Source: Faecalicatena contorta
GTDB taxonomy: Bacteria; Bacillota; Clostridia; Lachnospirales; Lachnospiraceae
Assembly (NCBI RefSeq): GCF_021531895.1
Contig: NZ_JAFBIX010000001.1
Location: forward strand, 1-64,000
Direction: 5' to 3'
Length of the DNA: 64,000 nucleotides
Below the pieces are notes generated by a model that ran no database searches, was not told where the DNA came from, and saw only the letters and a list, made by a program, of their open reading frames with translations. The stretch's first letter is position 1. Every line of letters starts with the position of its first letter. Shown here piece by piece: positions 41,408-48,748 of this stretch. A program made the position numbers and the translations under genes.

Positions 41408-42832
41408 TTATTTCCTAAAATACAATTCACCTTTCACGCCTTTCATCTTGAAATTCTCATAAGTAAGAAAATAATGTTCGTCTGCTGAATAATCCAGATA
41501 GAAATCATTATTATCCATGTCATTTTCGTTTGAATCTTTATCCCAAATGGTTACTCCTGCATGTGTTTCATACCATAAATAATAAGTATCTGAAGTACCG
41601 GAATTGTCAGTATATTCATACTCTCCAGTCTGTGGATCCATGATCTTATAGTTTTTTCGTATCATATCTAAGTTGTATGAAAAAGTAACTTTACTTTCCA
41701 TATCTGGGTCTAACTGTTTCAAATACTCCTTTTTCAATTCAAACCATGATTTTTGATATATACCTATCACTTCATCATTCTCATCTTTTTCGTACTCGAT
41801 TTCATCAATAACAGTAAAATAATCTTCCCAGTTATTTTTCGTAATTTCAACAGTCTCTATTCCTTTTATCTCCTGCCTATTCTTCTGGTCTTCAAAAGAA
41901 TCTGACGGATATCTTTTGACATAATCCTGATACATGATTACGACACAGACTGCAAAAGAGATAATTAAAATGACTATAGTTATCACCATGATACGTCCAG
42001 TTCGTACCTTCTTCTGTTTGCTTTCAGAAGACTTTTTAGAAGACCTCATATAGAACATAATAAAACCACGAATACCAGCTATCACAATGCACACAACTAA
42101 TAGTACAATTAAAAATCTTGTCAGTGATGTTGATAGCATTCCAACACCTATTCCGCAGAAAGTAAATGAATTGGCAAGACCGCCCAGACCATTTCCACCC
42201 CAGTCTCTGGCCCATACCCACAGAAAATCTTTTCCAGTGATTCCCTCATAGACAGATAACCCAATTCCATACAAAATAAATAGTATTCCTAATCCCATAT
42301 TAACATATGGAAATATTGCAGCAGTAACTGCATCATCGATTGGGATACGGAACATTGCTTCCATAAACACTTTACCAAATACAGTCCAGATGATAATATA
42401 TACAATCCCTTTTCCGATAAATTTCTTATCAATATCTTCTTTCATAATCTGCTCAAACCTCACTTTCCAAGTGGCCTGATCACCGCATAGTAACTCCTCA
42501 TTGAGTTCAGCAATACTGATATTTTCTGAAATAATTGTTTCACAGGTTGTTTTAATTTCTTTAATTTTCATTTCTTCTTTATTTAGTTCCCCTATTCTCC
42601 TGGTCATTACCTCTTGTAAAGTGATATTACCATCAAGAACCTGCTGTATCTCCGGTAATGAAACTTCCAATAGACGAAGTACTTTAATCTGATTCAGACG
42701 TTCTACATCCATCTCAGAATATTCCCGATATCCGTTTGCTTTTCTGGAAGGATGAATCAGACCTTCTTTTTCATAATATCTGATATTAACACCTTTGATT
42801 CCTGTCTTTTGTTCTACTTCTTTTATCAGCAT
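41408..42832 (-). CDS. Membrane-bound MerR-family regulator with C-terminal sensor-like domain
   Basis: A 474-residue fusion. Residues 1-70 are a MerR helix-turn-helix (MLIKEVEQKTGIKGVNIRYYEKEGLI, then NGYREYSEMDVERLNQIKVLRLLEVSL), followed by the dimer helix. From about 140 to 300 there are four or five membrane segments (for example GKGIVYIIIWTVFGKVFMEAM, LGILFILYGIGL, FLIVLLVVCIVIAGIRGFIMF, IMVITIVILIISFAVCVVIM). A 170-residue polar C-terminal part follows that I do not recognise. The ATG at 42832 follows GAGGTG; a GTG at 42841 lies within that SD. A MerR-type promoter with 19-base spacer precedes it, implying autoregulation. DNA binding from the membrane is inferred. Confidence 0.82.
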   Translation of the reverse strand: MLIKEVEQKTGIKGVNIRYYEKEGLIHPSRKANGYREYSEMDVERLNQIKVLRLLEVSLPEIQQVLDGNITLQEVMTRRIGELNKEEMKIKEIKTTCETIISENISIAELNEELLCGDQATWKVRFEQIMKEDIDKKFIGKGIVYIIIWTVFGKVFMEAMFRIPIDDAVTAAIFPYVNMGLGILFILYGIGLSVYEGITGKDFLWVWARDWGGNGLGGLANSFTFCGIGVGMLSTSLTRFLIVLLVVCIVIAGIRGFIMFYMRSSKKSSESKQKKVRTGRIMVITIVILIISFAVCVVIMYQDYVKRYPSDSFEDQKNRQEIKGIETVEITKNNWEDYFTVIDEIEYEKDENDEVIGIYQKSWFELKKEYLKQLDPDMESKVTFSYNLDMIRKNYKIMDPQTGEYEYTDNSGTSDTYYLWYETHAGVTIWDKDSNENDMDNNDFYLDYSADEHYFLTYENFKMKGVKGELYFRK

Positions 42833-42879
42833 TACATTCACCTCGTAAATTATTCATGCGCATGTCTTTTCTTTCTTGA

Positions 42880-42910
42880 ATCGTAGACCCTAAAGTCGCT
42901 ATAAGGTCAA
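42880..42910 (-). promoter_or_regulatory. MerR-type promoter/operator with 19-base spacer
   Basis: Leftward: TTGACC (42910-42905), a 19-base spacer and TACGAT (42885-42880). The spacer is filled by an imperfect palindrome (42908-42886) with ends GACCTTA and GGGTC. A 19-base spacer carrying a dyad is the hallmark of promoters activated by MerR proteins, which untwist DNA to realign -35 and -10. It sits about 48 bases before the membrane MerR gene. The rest of this 335-base gap (42833-43167) holds only the downstream gene's terminator. Confidence 0.8.
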
Positions 42911-43040
42911 GAGTTTTTATTGATCTTTTGAAATTATTTATTAACTTTATTCTATATCAGGCTCATAGGCACAGCAAGTACAATAGCTTCTGTTAAACAA
43001 CAACCGACTTTTTTCTCATATAATCAAATAAAAACAAATA

Positions 43041-43084
43041 AAAAAATGATGCCTGGTGCAGGAATACCCTGTTCGCCAGACATC
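43041..43084 (-). terminator. Terminator of the LysM (yneA-like) gene
   Basis: Leftward from 43084 the RNA folds as nested pairs GATG/CATC, CTGG/CCAG and CAGG/CCTG with small internal loops, then a run of six T (43046-43041). It lies 84 bases after the stop of the yneA-like gene. Confidence 0.65.
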
Positions 43085-43167
43085 TAGATGGGTGAGTATA
43101 ATATATAAGATAAGTTTTATACTTATATACCGATGTAATGAATTGCTTCTTATAAGACAGTTATATA

Positions 43168-43527
43168 CTATAAAATATCCTTATCATAATATGCGATCGT
43201 CAGATATTGTCCTGACTGAATATCATCAGAAATCAAGCCATTCATACCCTTTATCTCGTAGATATAATCATAGATAGAATCATAATGTTCATCTGCATAT
43301 TCTTCCGCGATACTCCATAAAGTATCACCGGATTCAATCTCAATACTTCTGTAATACTTATACTGAACAGGCGTGTCTTCAGAATTGTCATGTGCATCCA
43401 CCAGGCTGTTTCCAAAAAAGATACTGAGTCCCATAACGAATAAACAGACTGTGAGCATAACCAATATTTTATTTCTACGTACTTCTCTTCTTCTTTTACT
43501 TGCTGTATGTAATCTGTGTGTATTCAT
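43168..43527 (-). CDS. YneA-like LysM protein, probable SOS division inhibitor
   Basis: A 119-residue protein: basic N-terminus, one membrane helix (ILVMLTVCLFVMGLSIFFG, about 21-39) and a LysM domain outside (IEIESGDTLWSIAEEYADEHYDSIYDYIYEIKGMNG... to the end). This architecture and its place head-to-head with lexA match B. subtilis YneA, which halts division during DNA damage. Sequence similarity is mostly the LysM fold, so the function is inferred from context. A consensus sigma-A promoter overlapped by LexA boxes precedes it. AAGGAGGAG is the SD. Confidence 0.78.
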   Translation of the reverse strand: MNTHRLHTASKRRREVRRNKILVMLTVCLFVMGLSIFFGNSLVDAHDNSEDTPVQYKYYRSIEIESGDTLWSIAEEYADEHYDSIYDYIYEIKGMNGLISDDIQSGQYLTIAYYDKDIL

Positions 43528-43575
43528 GAAACTCTCCTCCTTAATAATATAATCCCCTTATTCTAAAATGATCAG

Positions 43576-43589
43576 CAAACATTTGTTCC
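43576..43589. promoter_or_regulatory. LexA-box-like site 1
   Basis: CAAACATTTGTTCC, a near match to the Gram-positive SOS box CGAACNNNNGTTCG. It overlaps one base with site 2 and lies just downstream of the yneA-like transcription start. Confidence 0.6.
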
Positions 43590-43602
43590 GAACAGCTGTT
43601 CT
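43589..43602. promoter_or_regulatory. LexA-box-like site 2 (perfect palindrome core)
   Basis: CGAACAGCTGTTCT, with a fully symmetric GAACAGCTGTTC core. It is the best LexA site in the gap and covers the initial transcribed bases of the yneA-like gene, whose -10 is at 43611-43616. Confidence 0.8.
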
Positions 43603-43610
43603 ATAGTTGT

Positions 43611-43639
43611 ATTATATACGTCGAACAAATGTTTGTCAA
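43611..43639 (-). promoter_or_regulatory. Consensus sigma-A promoter of the yneA-like gene
   Basis: Leftward: TTGACA (43639-43634), exactly 17 bases and TATAAT (43616-43611); both hexamers are perfect. LexA-like site 3 fills the spacer and edges into the -35, so without repression it would be very strong, as expected of a tightly controlled SOS gene. Confidence 0.85.
43622..43635. promoter_or_regulatory. LexA-box-like site 3
   Basis: CGAACAAATGTTTG: CGAAC half-site followed by a one-mismatch GTTTG half. It lies inside the spacer of the yneA-like promoter and would occlude RNA polymerase. Confidence 0.7.
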
Positions 43640-43658
43640 TATAAAATCCAAAAATTAT

Positions 43659-43672
43659 CGAACATATTTTCT
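43659..43672. promoter_or_regulatory. LexA-box-like site 4 (half-conserved)
   Basis: CGAACATATTTTCT: good left half, weak right half. Paired with site 5 by a shared base at 43672, the same 13-base centre spacing as sites 1 and 2. Confidence 0.45.
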
Positions 43673-43685
43673 AAACATTTGTTTG
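43672..43685. promoter_or_regulatory. LexA-box-like site 5
   Basis: TAAACATTTGTTTG, a palindromic variant of the box with A for G in the half-sites. It overlaps the -35 region of lexA, consistent with autorepression. Confidence 0.55.
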
Positions 43686-43711
43686 CTTTTTGAATATTGC
43701 TGTGATAAAAT
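43683..43711 (+). promoter_or_regulatory. Promoter of lexA
   Basis: TTGCTT (43683-43688), a 17-base spacer and TAAAAT (43706-43711) with TGA directly upstream (extended -10). The -35 is partly covered by LexA-like site 5. Confidence 0.5.
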
Positions 43712-43753
43712 GAATTTATTAAAGTTCTTATGTACGGAGAGAAGGAGGTTCTT

Positions 43754-44371
43754 ATGGGAAGCGGTAAGATTAGCCCAAAACAACAAGAAATATTAGACTA
43801 TATTAAATCACAGATACTGGAGAGAGGTTTTCCTCCTGCTGTACGTGATATCTGCGATGCAGTTCATCTAAAGTCTACTTCTTCTGTTCACTCACACCTG
43901 GAGACACTTGAAAAGAATGGCTTCATACGTCGTGATCCTACGAAACCAAGAGCGATTGAGATTTTGGATGATTCTTTTAATTTCACGCGTCGTGAAATGG
44001 TGAATGTTCCGATGATAGGGCGTGTTGCTGCCGGAGAACCGATACTCGCAGAACAGAACATTGAGAATTATTTTCCTATTCCAATGGAATTCATGCCTAA
44101 TAACCAGACCTTTATGCTTAAAGTAAAGGGTGAAAGTATGATTAATGCCGGTATTTTCGATGGGGATCTTGTATTGGTGGAACAATGTCAGACTGCACGT
44201 AATGGCGAAATGGTAGTTGCTTTAATCGAAGACGGTGCTACTGTTAAGACCTTTTACAAAGAAAAAGATGCGATTCGACTGCAGCCTGAGAATGACTCAA
44301 TGGATCCAATTATTGTAACTGATGTCAAGATTTTAGGAAAGGTCATAGGAGTCTTTCGTTTCCTTGCTTAG
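43754..44371 (+). CDS. lexA: SOS regulator LexA
   Basis: Transcriptional repressor of the SOS response (205 aa). The N-terminal winged helix (ISPKQQEILDYIKSQILERGFPPAVRDICDAVHLKSTSSVHSHL) binds SOS boxes. The C-terminal latent peptidase has the cleavage pair Ala93-Gly94 (GRVAAGEP), nucleophile Ser128 (KGESMI) and general base Lys165 (GATVKTF). RecA filaments trigger self-cleavage. The ATG at 43754 follows AAGGAGG; the upstream ATG at 43730 lies before the SD. It is the only rightward gene in the right half of the window and is divergent from the yneA-like gene. Confidence 0.97.
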   Translation: MGSGKISPKQQEILDYIKSQILERGFPPAVRDICDAVHLKSTSSVHSHLETLEKNGFIRRDPTKPRAIEILDDSFNFTRREMVNVPMIGRVAAGEPILAEQNIENYFPIPMEFMPNNQTFMLKVKGESMINAGIFDGDLVLVEQCQTARNGEMVVALIEDGATVKTFYKEKDAIRLQPENDSMDPIIVTDVKILGKVIGVFRFLA

Positions 44372-44384
44372 ACATTTTCAAAAA

Positions 44385-44414
44385 AGGAGGACAGCTTTTC
44401 ATTTCTGTCCTCCT
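44385..44414. terminator. Terminator between convergent lexA and rsfS
   Basis: AGGAGGACAG (44385-44394) pairs perfectly with CTGTCCTCCT (44405-44414) around ten bases. On the minus strand it is followed by six T residues, so it is a full intrinsic terminator for the obgE-to-rsfS transcript; for lexA the T-tract is lacking but the hairpin is shared. Confidence 0.75.
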
Positions 44415-44425
44415 CAAATTAATAT

Positions 44426-44779
44426 CTATAATTCATCCGGATTTATAATTTTCTTTCCATCATTCCAGATACGTTCCAGATTATAAAATTCACGATTTTC
44501 TCTGTCAAACACATGTACGATCACATCGCCATAATCCAACAATACCCAGGCACCAGAATTCTGTCCTTCCCGCTGCTTTTGCTCATACCCTGCAATGTGC
44601 ATTTTTTCTTCTACACTAGCTACCAGAGCGTTTACCTGACTGTCGCTGTTACCATTTGTAATGATAAAGTAATCTGCCAGTACTGATATCTGGGAGATAT
44701 CTATGATACATGTATCTTCTCCTTTTTTATCTTCCAAAGCTTTGAATGCAACACGTGCCATTTCTTTTGCTTGATCCAT
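44426..44779 (-). CDS. rsfS: Ribosomal silencing factor RsfS
   Basis: Binds L14 on the large subunit and blocks subunit joining in starvation or during assembly. 117 aa, with the family pattern ALEDKKGEDTCIIDISQISVLADYFIITNGNSDSQVNALV and the end SGAWVLLDYGDVIVHVFDRENREFYNLERIW. AAGGAGGTG is a strong SD. Last gene of the leftward block obgE-yhbY-nadD-yqeK-rsfS, an order widely conserved in Firmicutes. Confidence 0.95.
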   Translation of the reverse strand: MDQAKEMARVAFKALEDKKGEDTCIIDISQISVLADYFIITNGNSDSQVNALVASVEEKMHIAGYEQKQREGQNSGAWVLLDYGDVIVHVFDRENREFYNLERIWNDGKKIINPDEL

Positions 44780-44782
44780 AGA

Positions 44783-45367
44783 CTACACCTCCTTATTAAG
44801 TTTATTTTTATAATATAAGTATGTTTTCTCAGTCATTGGGTCAACTGATATATTTTTACTGTTCAGATATACCAGCGAATCCTCCAGGATACGATACAGA
44901 CATTCATTAATGTCCGTGAATGCTAATTTTCTCACTTCTGCCATATTAGGTAATTCTTTTCTTCCAGGCTCAATATAGTCCGCAATATAAATAATCTTGT
45001 CTAAAAGTGTCATATTGGGACATCCTGTCGTATGACTTGCGATTGCATTAATAACATCTTTATCTTTAATATGATATTTTTTGGCCGCAAGAAAGGCCCC
45101 TAATTTGGCATGAAGAAGACTTGGATTTTTTTTCTCGACTTCTGATACACTTAAATGATACTTATTACATAATTTAATCTTATTCTCACCAGAGATACAT
45201 TTTGCACAATCATGAAGCAAACCTGCAAGCAATGCTTTTTCAACATCTTCGTCATAACGCATTGCCATGGAAGCTGCTGTATACATAACTCCCAATGTAT
45301 GCTCATACCGTTCGGTATCTAACTCTGTCATTAATTTTCTTCGTATTTTTGTTATCTTCTGTTCCAT
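44783..45367 (-). CDS. yqeK: HD-domain phosphohydrolase YqeK
   Basis: HD-superfamily hydrolase (194 aa) between nadD and rsfS. In Firmicutes YqeK is a symmetric Ap4A hydrolase that limits diadenosine tetraphosphate. Metal ligands: His in EHTLGV, LLHDCAK (HD pair), HAKLGA, SHTTG and the distal Asp in IIYIADYIEPGR. SD GGAGTGTGAGAG upstream. It follows nadD by six bases. Confidence 0.93.
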   Translation of the reverse strand: MEQKITKIRRKLMTELDTERYEHTLGVMYTAASMAMRYDEDVEKALLAGLLHDCAKCISGENKIKLCNKYHLSVSEVEKKNPSLLHAKLGAFLAAKKYHIKDKDVINAIASHTTGCPNMTLLDKIIYIADYIEPGRKELPNMAEVRKLAFTDINECLYRILEDSLVYLNSKNISVDPMTEKTYLYYKNKLNKEV

Positions 45368-45373
45368 ATACTC

Positions 45374-45985
45374 TCACACTCCCATATACAGATGCTTTTT
45401 GTAAATATAATCTTCAACATCTGCCGGAACATAGGAAGCGATTGATTGCCCCTCTTTGATTGCTTTACGCAATTCATGTGAAGATATTTTTATTAACGGT
45501 GTAACTAATAATTCTATTTTTGCCTGGTACTTCTTTTCCAAATACTGGATTCTTCTTTCCATCTCTTTCCGTGTATTAATCTCGTCACGAAATGCTGCAA
45601 GAATTGTACATGTAGGAAAGATTCTTTCAGGATGCACCCAATGTTCTATCATAAACAGCGAGTCTGCACCTATGATAAAATAGAATTCATCCTCAGGATA
45701 TTTGTTCTTAAAGTATTCTAAAGTACTGTAAGAACAAGAGACTTCTCTTCTCTTCGCTTCATATAATTCCAGTCGAAATTCCTCATATGGAGCAATAGCT
45801 AATTGAACCATTTCAACACGTTCCATGACATCCGTTTTCATAGATGTATTGTCCTTGTGAGGTGGATTCCCATTTGGCATATACCAGATCTGATCCAATC
45901 CAAACATTTCATAAGCTGCTTTTCCAAGCATCAAATGTCCATTATGAATAGGATCAAAAGTTCCTCCCATAATCCCTATTTTCAT
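45374..45985 (-). CDS. nadD: Nicotinate-nucleotide adenylyltransferase NadD
   Basis: Adenylates nicotinate mononucleotide to deamido-NAD, an essential step of NAD synthesis. The 203-residue protein begins GIMGGTFDPIHNGHLML with the (H/T)xGH nucleotidyltransferase motif, has WYMPNGNPPHK and FIIGADSL, and ends with KISSHELRKAI, equivalent to the ISSTxxR motif but with His for Thr. SD TGGAG is moderate. Confidence 0.95.
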   Translation of the reverse strand: MKIGIMGGTFDPIHNGHLMLGKAAYEMFGLDQIWYMPNGNPPHKDNTSMKTDVMERVEMVQLAIAPYEEFRLELYEAKRREVSCSYSTLEYFKNKYPEDEFYFIIGADSLFMIEHWVHPERIFPTCTILAAFRDEINTRKEMERRIQYLEKKYQAKIELLVTPLIKISSHELRKAIKEGQSIASYVPADVEDYIYKKHLYMGV

Positions 45986-46000
45986 AACGTTCGCTCCATC

Positions 46001-46291
46001 TTATGGCAATTCAATTCGTTTATTTTTATCTTTTCCTTCTTTATACAACACAATTTTTTTACCAATCACCTGTACTACCTGTGATTTTGTACGTTCTGCA
46101 AGTATCTCTGCCAAAGCTCGTGGATCGTCCGCACAGTTCTTCAGAACACTGACCTTAATCAGTTCTCTTGCATTTAATGCCTCTTCAACAGCTTTTGTGA
46201 GCTCAGGCGTCATACTATTTTTTCCAATCTGAAAAATCGGATCCATCGTCATCGCAAGGCTTTTCAAATATGCTCTTTGCTTTGTCGTCAT
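46001..46291 (-). CDS. yhbY: YhbY/CRM-domain ribosome assembly protein
   Basis: A 96-residue single CRM domain that binds precursors of the large ribosomal subunit. Family features: TTKQRAYLKSLAMTMDPIFQIGKNSMTPELTKAVEEALNARELIKVSVLKN, with the conserved IGKN (GxxG-like RNA contact). AAGGAG is the SD. It lies between obgE and nadD in the conserved assembly block. Confidence 0.94.
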   Translation of the reverse strand: MTTKQRAYLKSLAMTMDPIFQIGKNSMTPELTKAVEEALNARELIKVSVLKNCADDPRALAEILAERTKSQVVQVIGKKIVLYKEGKDKNKRIELP

Positions 46292-46321
46292 CTTTTTACT
46301 CCTTCATCTCTATATCGTCAT

Positions 46322-47605
46322 TTATTTATAGTAATCAAACTGTAATCCATACATACGCACGGTATCACCTTCCTGAATTCCAGCTTCTTCCAATTCATCC
46401 AGAATACCTGTATCTTTTAAAAACTTCTGGAAAAAAGCAAATCCTTTCTCCGAATCCAGATTTGTGTAACCAAGCATTTTTTCAATCTTTGGACCTTCTA
46501 CAACATAGATTCCCTCTTCCACTTCGACAGTATACGGAAGATCTTCATATATTAATTCTTCTTCAGGGAAATATTCCTGTTCAAAGATAACTGGTGCTTG
46601 GTCTAGTTCTTTTAATCGATCTGAAACATAATATAAGAGTTCCTGAATTCCCTTTCCTGTTACACCTGAAATCGGAAATACTTTGATTCCCTTTGGTTCA
46701 AATTCATCTTTCAGACGCTTTAACGGATCTTCCCCATCAGGGTAAATTACATCAATCTTGTTGGCCGCAATAACTTGTGGACGCTGTGCTATCTCAGGAT
46801 TATAGGCTTCCAATTCTGCATTTATTTTATAAATATCATCTACTGGATCTCGTCCTTCAGTACCTGCCGCATCAACAACATGTATCATAAGTTTTGTACG
46901 TTCAATATGGCGTAAGAACTCATGTCCAAGTCCTACACCTTCAGATGCGCCTTCAATCAGGCCCGGAATATCTGCCATAACAAATCCTCTTCCATCAGGA
47001 AGATCGACGACTCCCAGATTCGGATTCAGAGTTGTAAAATGATAATTTGCAATTTTAGGCTGAGCATTTGTCACACGTGACAGCAATGTGGATTTCCCTA
47101 CGTTAGGGAATCCTACAAGTCCAACATCTGCTATAACTTTCAATTCCAGATTTACCCAGAGTTCACGGGAAGGCTGCCCTGGCTGCGCATATTTAGGAAC
47201 CTGCATGGTCGCTGTTGCATAATGTTGATTGCCCAGGCCACCTTTTCCGCCTTTTAATATAATCTGGCGTCGATTATCCCCAGACATATCGGCAATGACT
47301 TTTCCAGATTCTGCTTCTTTTATGACTGTGCCTTCTGGAACCTTCAATATAATATCTTCTGCATCTGCACCATGACATCTGCGTTTCCCGCCCGGCTCTC
47401 CATCTTTAGCGGTGTATTTTCTTTTATGACGAAAATCCTGCAATGTATTCAGCCCTTCATCAACCTCAAAAATAACATCGCCGCCGCGTCCTCCATCGCC
47501 ACCGTCTGGGCCTCCATTTGGTACATATAACTCCCGGCGAAAGCTTACATGGCCGTCACCGCCTTTTCCTGATCTGATAAATATCTTTGCTCTGTCTGCA
47601 AACAT
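46322..47605 (-). CDS. obgE: Obg GTPase
   Basis: Essential GTPase acting in late 50S assembly and stress control (427 aa). Domain order: the Gly-rich OBG fold (MFADRAKIFIRSGKGGDGHVSFRRE, residues 1-158), a G domain with P-loop GFPNVGKSTL, DIPGLIEGASEGVGLG and NKID, and the C-terminal OCT domain (about 350-427) with the PYTVEVEEGIYVVEGPKIEKML block. Unlike in many Firmicutes a strong terminator separates it from rpmA, so it probably has its own promoter or receives read-through. Confidence 0.97.
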   Translation of the reverse strand: MFADRAKIFIRSGKGGDGHVSFRRELYVPNGGPDGGDGGRGGDVIFEVDEGLNTLQDFRHKRKYTAKDGEPGGKRRCHGADAEDIILKVPEGTVIKEAESGKVIADMSGDNRRQIILKGGKGGLGNQHYATATMQVPKYAQPGQPSRELWVNLELKVIADVGLVGFPNVGKSTLLSRVTNAQPKIANYHFTTLNPNLGVVDLPDGRGFVMADIPGLIEGASEGVGLGHEFLRHIERTKLMIHVVDAAGTEGRDPVDDIYKINAELEAYNPEIAQRPQVIAANKIDVIYPDGEDPLKRLKDEFEPKGIKVFPISGVTGKGIQELLYYVSDRLKELDQAPVIFEQEYFPEEELIYEDLPYTVEVEEGIYVVEGPKIEKMLGYTNLDSEKGFAFFQKFLKDTGILDELEEAGIQEGDTVRMYGLQFDYYK

Positions 47606-47628
47606 ATACTTATTCCTCTCTTATTTAC

Positions 47629-47677
47629 AAAAAAGAGTGCTGCTATATAACTGAATGTCAGTTATCCTGCAACACTC
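47629..47677 (-). terminator. Terminator after rpmA
   Basis: Leftward from 47677: GAGTGTTGC pairs with GCAGCACTC (one G-U), then an inner ATAACTG/CAGTTAT stem with a small loop, and six T residues (47634-47629). It ends the rplU-prp-rpmA transcript 19 bases after rpmA. Confidence 0.85.
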
Positions 47678-47695
47678 TCTTCAACTCATAACTAC

Positions 47696-47977
47696 TTAAG
47701 CTACCGGATAGATAGAAACCTGTTTCTTATCTCTTCCTTTTCTCTCAAATCTTACAACGCCATCTACAAGTGCGAACAATGTATCATCACCGCCACGTCC
47801 AACGTTAACACCTGGGTGAATCTTTGTTCCGCGCTGTCTGTAAAGGATATTACCAGCTTTTACAAACTGTCCGTCTGCTCTCTTGGCACCAAGTCTCTTA
47901 GACTCAGAATCTCTACCATTCTTTGTAGAACCAACACCTTTTTTATGAGCGAAAAACTGAAGGTTTAATTTCATCAT
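47696..47977 (-). CDS. rpmA: 50S ribosomal protein L27 with cleavable N-terminal extension
   Basis: Ribosomal protein near the peptidyl-transfer centre (93 aa). The N-terminus [14 protein letters not shown] has the Firmicute extension ending in FFA; in S. aureus the protease Prp cleaves after this Ala to expose the functional N-terminus. The prp gene directly upstream (overlap ATGA) fits the same processing. GAGGAGGTG is the SD; two adjacent ATG codons are possible starts (47977 and 47974). Confidence 0.97.
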   Translation of the reverse strand: MMKLNLQFFAHKKGVGSTKNGRDSESKRLGAKRADGQFVKAGNILYRQRGTKIHPGVNVGRGGDDTLFALVDGVVRFERKGRDKKQVSIYPVA

Positions 47978-48315
47978 GGTTGCTGCACCTCCTCGAATGT
48001 TAAATCAATATATTCTGCATAGTTTTCATCATCCACCATTTGTTCCAATCCGAGAATCATAGTTTTTAACAACAACTCTGCTTCTTTCGAAGGTGAATCA
48101 CTTAAATAAAAAGCAATCATCCCTTCTTCCTGATCACTGTCCACAGAAAACTCATCTTCTGCATACAGATCAATCGCATTTATTGTATTCAGCACCAGCA
48201 CTGAAGCTGCGGCACATACGATATCCTGGCCTTCATCCGCATATTCAGCATGCCCTTTTGTCTGAAACCCTATGCATTCTTTTCTGTCGTTCTGAAAAAT
48301 GGTTACATGAATCAT
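47974..48315 (-). CDS. prp: Ribosomal-processing cysteine protease Prp
   Basis: Cysteine protease (113 aa, formerly YsxB/DUF464) that removes the N-terminal extension of L27. The catalytic dyad lies in [28 protein letters not shown]: His of GHA and Cys of IVCAA. It is encoded between rplU and rpmA, as in other Firmicutes whose L27 has the extension. SD TGGAGAAG. Confidence 0.95.
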   Translation of the reverse strand: MIHVTIFQNDRKECIGFQTKGHAEYADEGQDIVCAAASVLVLNTINAIDLYAEDEFSVDSDQEEGMIAFYLSDSPSKEAELLLKTMILGLEQMVDDENYAEYIDLTFEEVQQP

Positions 48316-48329
48316 GGATCTTCTCCAAA

Positions 48330-48638
48330 TTAAGCATTGATTTTGTCAATCTTTACTGCTGTATACTGCTGTCTGTGACCGTTTTTCTTATGGTATCCAG
48401 TTTTTCTCTTATACTTGTAAACGATGACTTTCTTAGCTTTGCCGTTCTCTACAACAGAAGCTTCTACTGTTGCTCCTTCAACGGTTGGATTACCAACTTT
48501 TAATTCGTTGTCACTTACTGCAAGCACCTGGTCAAATGTATAAGTTTCACCAGCTTCTACACCAAGTTTTTCTACTTTAATGATATCGCCTTCGGCTACT
48601 TTGTACTGTTTACCACCTGTTGCTATAATTGCGTACAT
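48330..48638 (-). CDS. rplU: 50S ribosomal protein L21
   Basis: Ribosomal protein L21 (102 aa): [26 protein letters not shown], then [21 protein letters not shown], the 23S rRNA-binding end. The ATG at 48638 has AGGAGGTG upstream; a reading from 48668 runs through the leader and SD and is rejected. First gene of the L21-Prp-L27 operon, with an own promoter and an L21-leader-like 5' region. Confidence 0.96.
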   Translation of the reverse strand: MYAIIATGGKQYKVAEGDIIKVEKLGVEAGETYTFDQVLAVSDNELKVGNPTVEGATVEASVVENGKAKKVIVYKYKRKTGYHKKNGHRQQYTAVKIDKINA

Positions 48639-48713
48639 ATGGCACCTCCTATTATCATTACTCGCCAACTACGGTGTCCGTTACGGACTTTTAAACCTCG
48701 TTGTGCGGCATAC
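48639..48713 (-). ncRNA. L21 leader-like 5' untranslated RNA
   Basis: The region before rplU carries the elements seen in Firmicute L21 leaders: a hairpin GTCCGTAACGGAC, followed by ACACCGTAGTTGGCGAGTA and the SD AGGAGGTG. Such leaders are believed to bind ribosomal protein L21 for autogenous control. Assignment from recalled family layout, not a covariance search. Confidence 0.6.
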
Positions 48714-48719
48714 TGGTAT

Positions 48720-48748
48720 ATAATAGCATATGATTTTTCAAAAATCAA
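48720..48748 (-). promoter_or_regulatory. Promoter of rplU-prp-rpmA
   Basis: Leftward: TTGATT (48748-48743), a 17-base spacer and TATTAT (48725-48720) with TGC directly before it (extended -10). It overlaps the last codons of the EamA transporter gene and a 17-base palindrome TGATTTTTCAAAAATCA (48731-48747). Confidence 0.65.
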
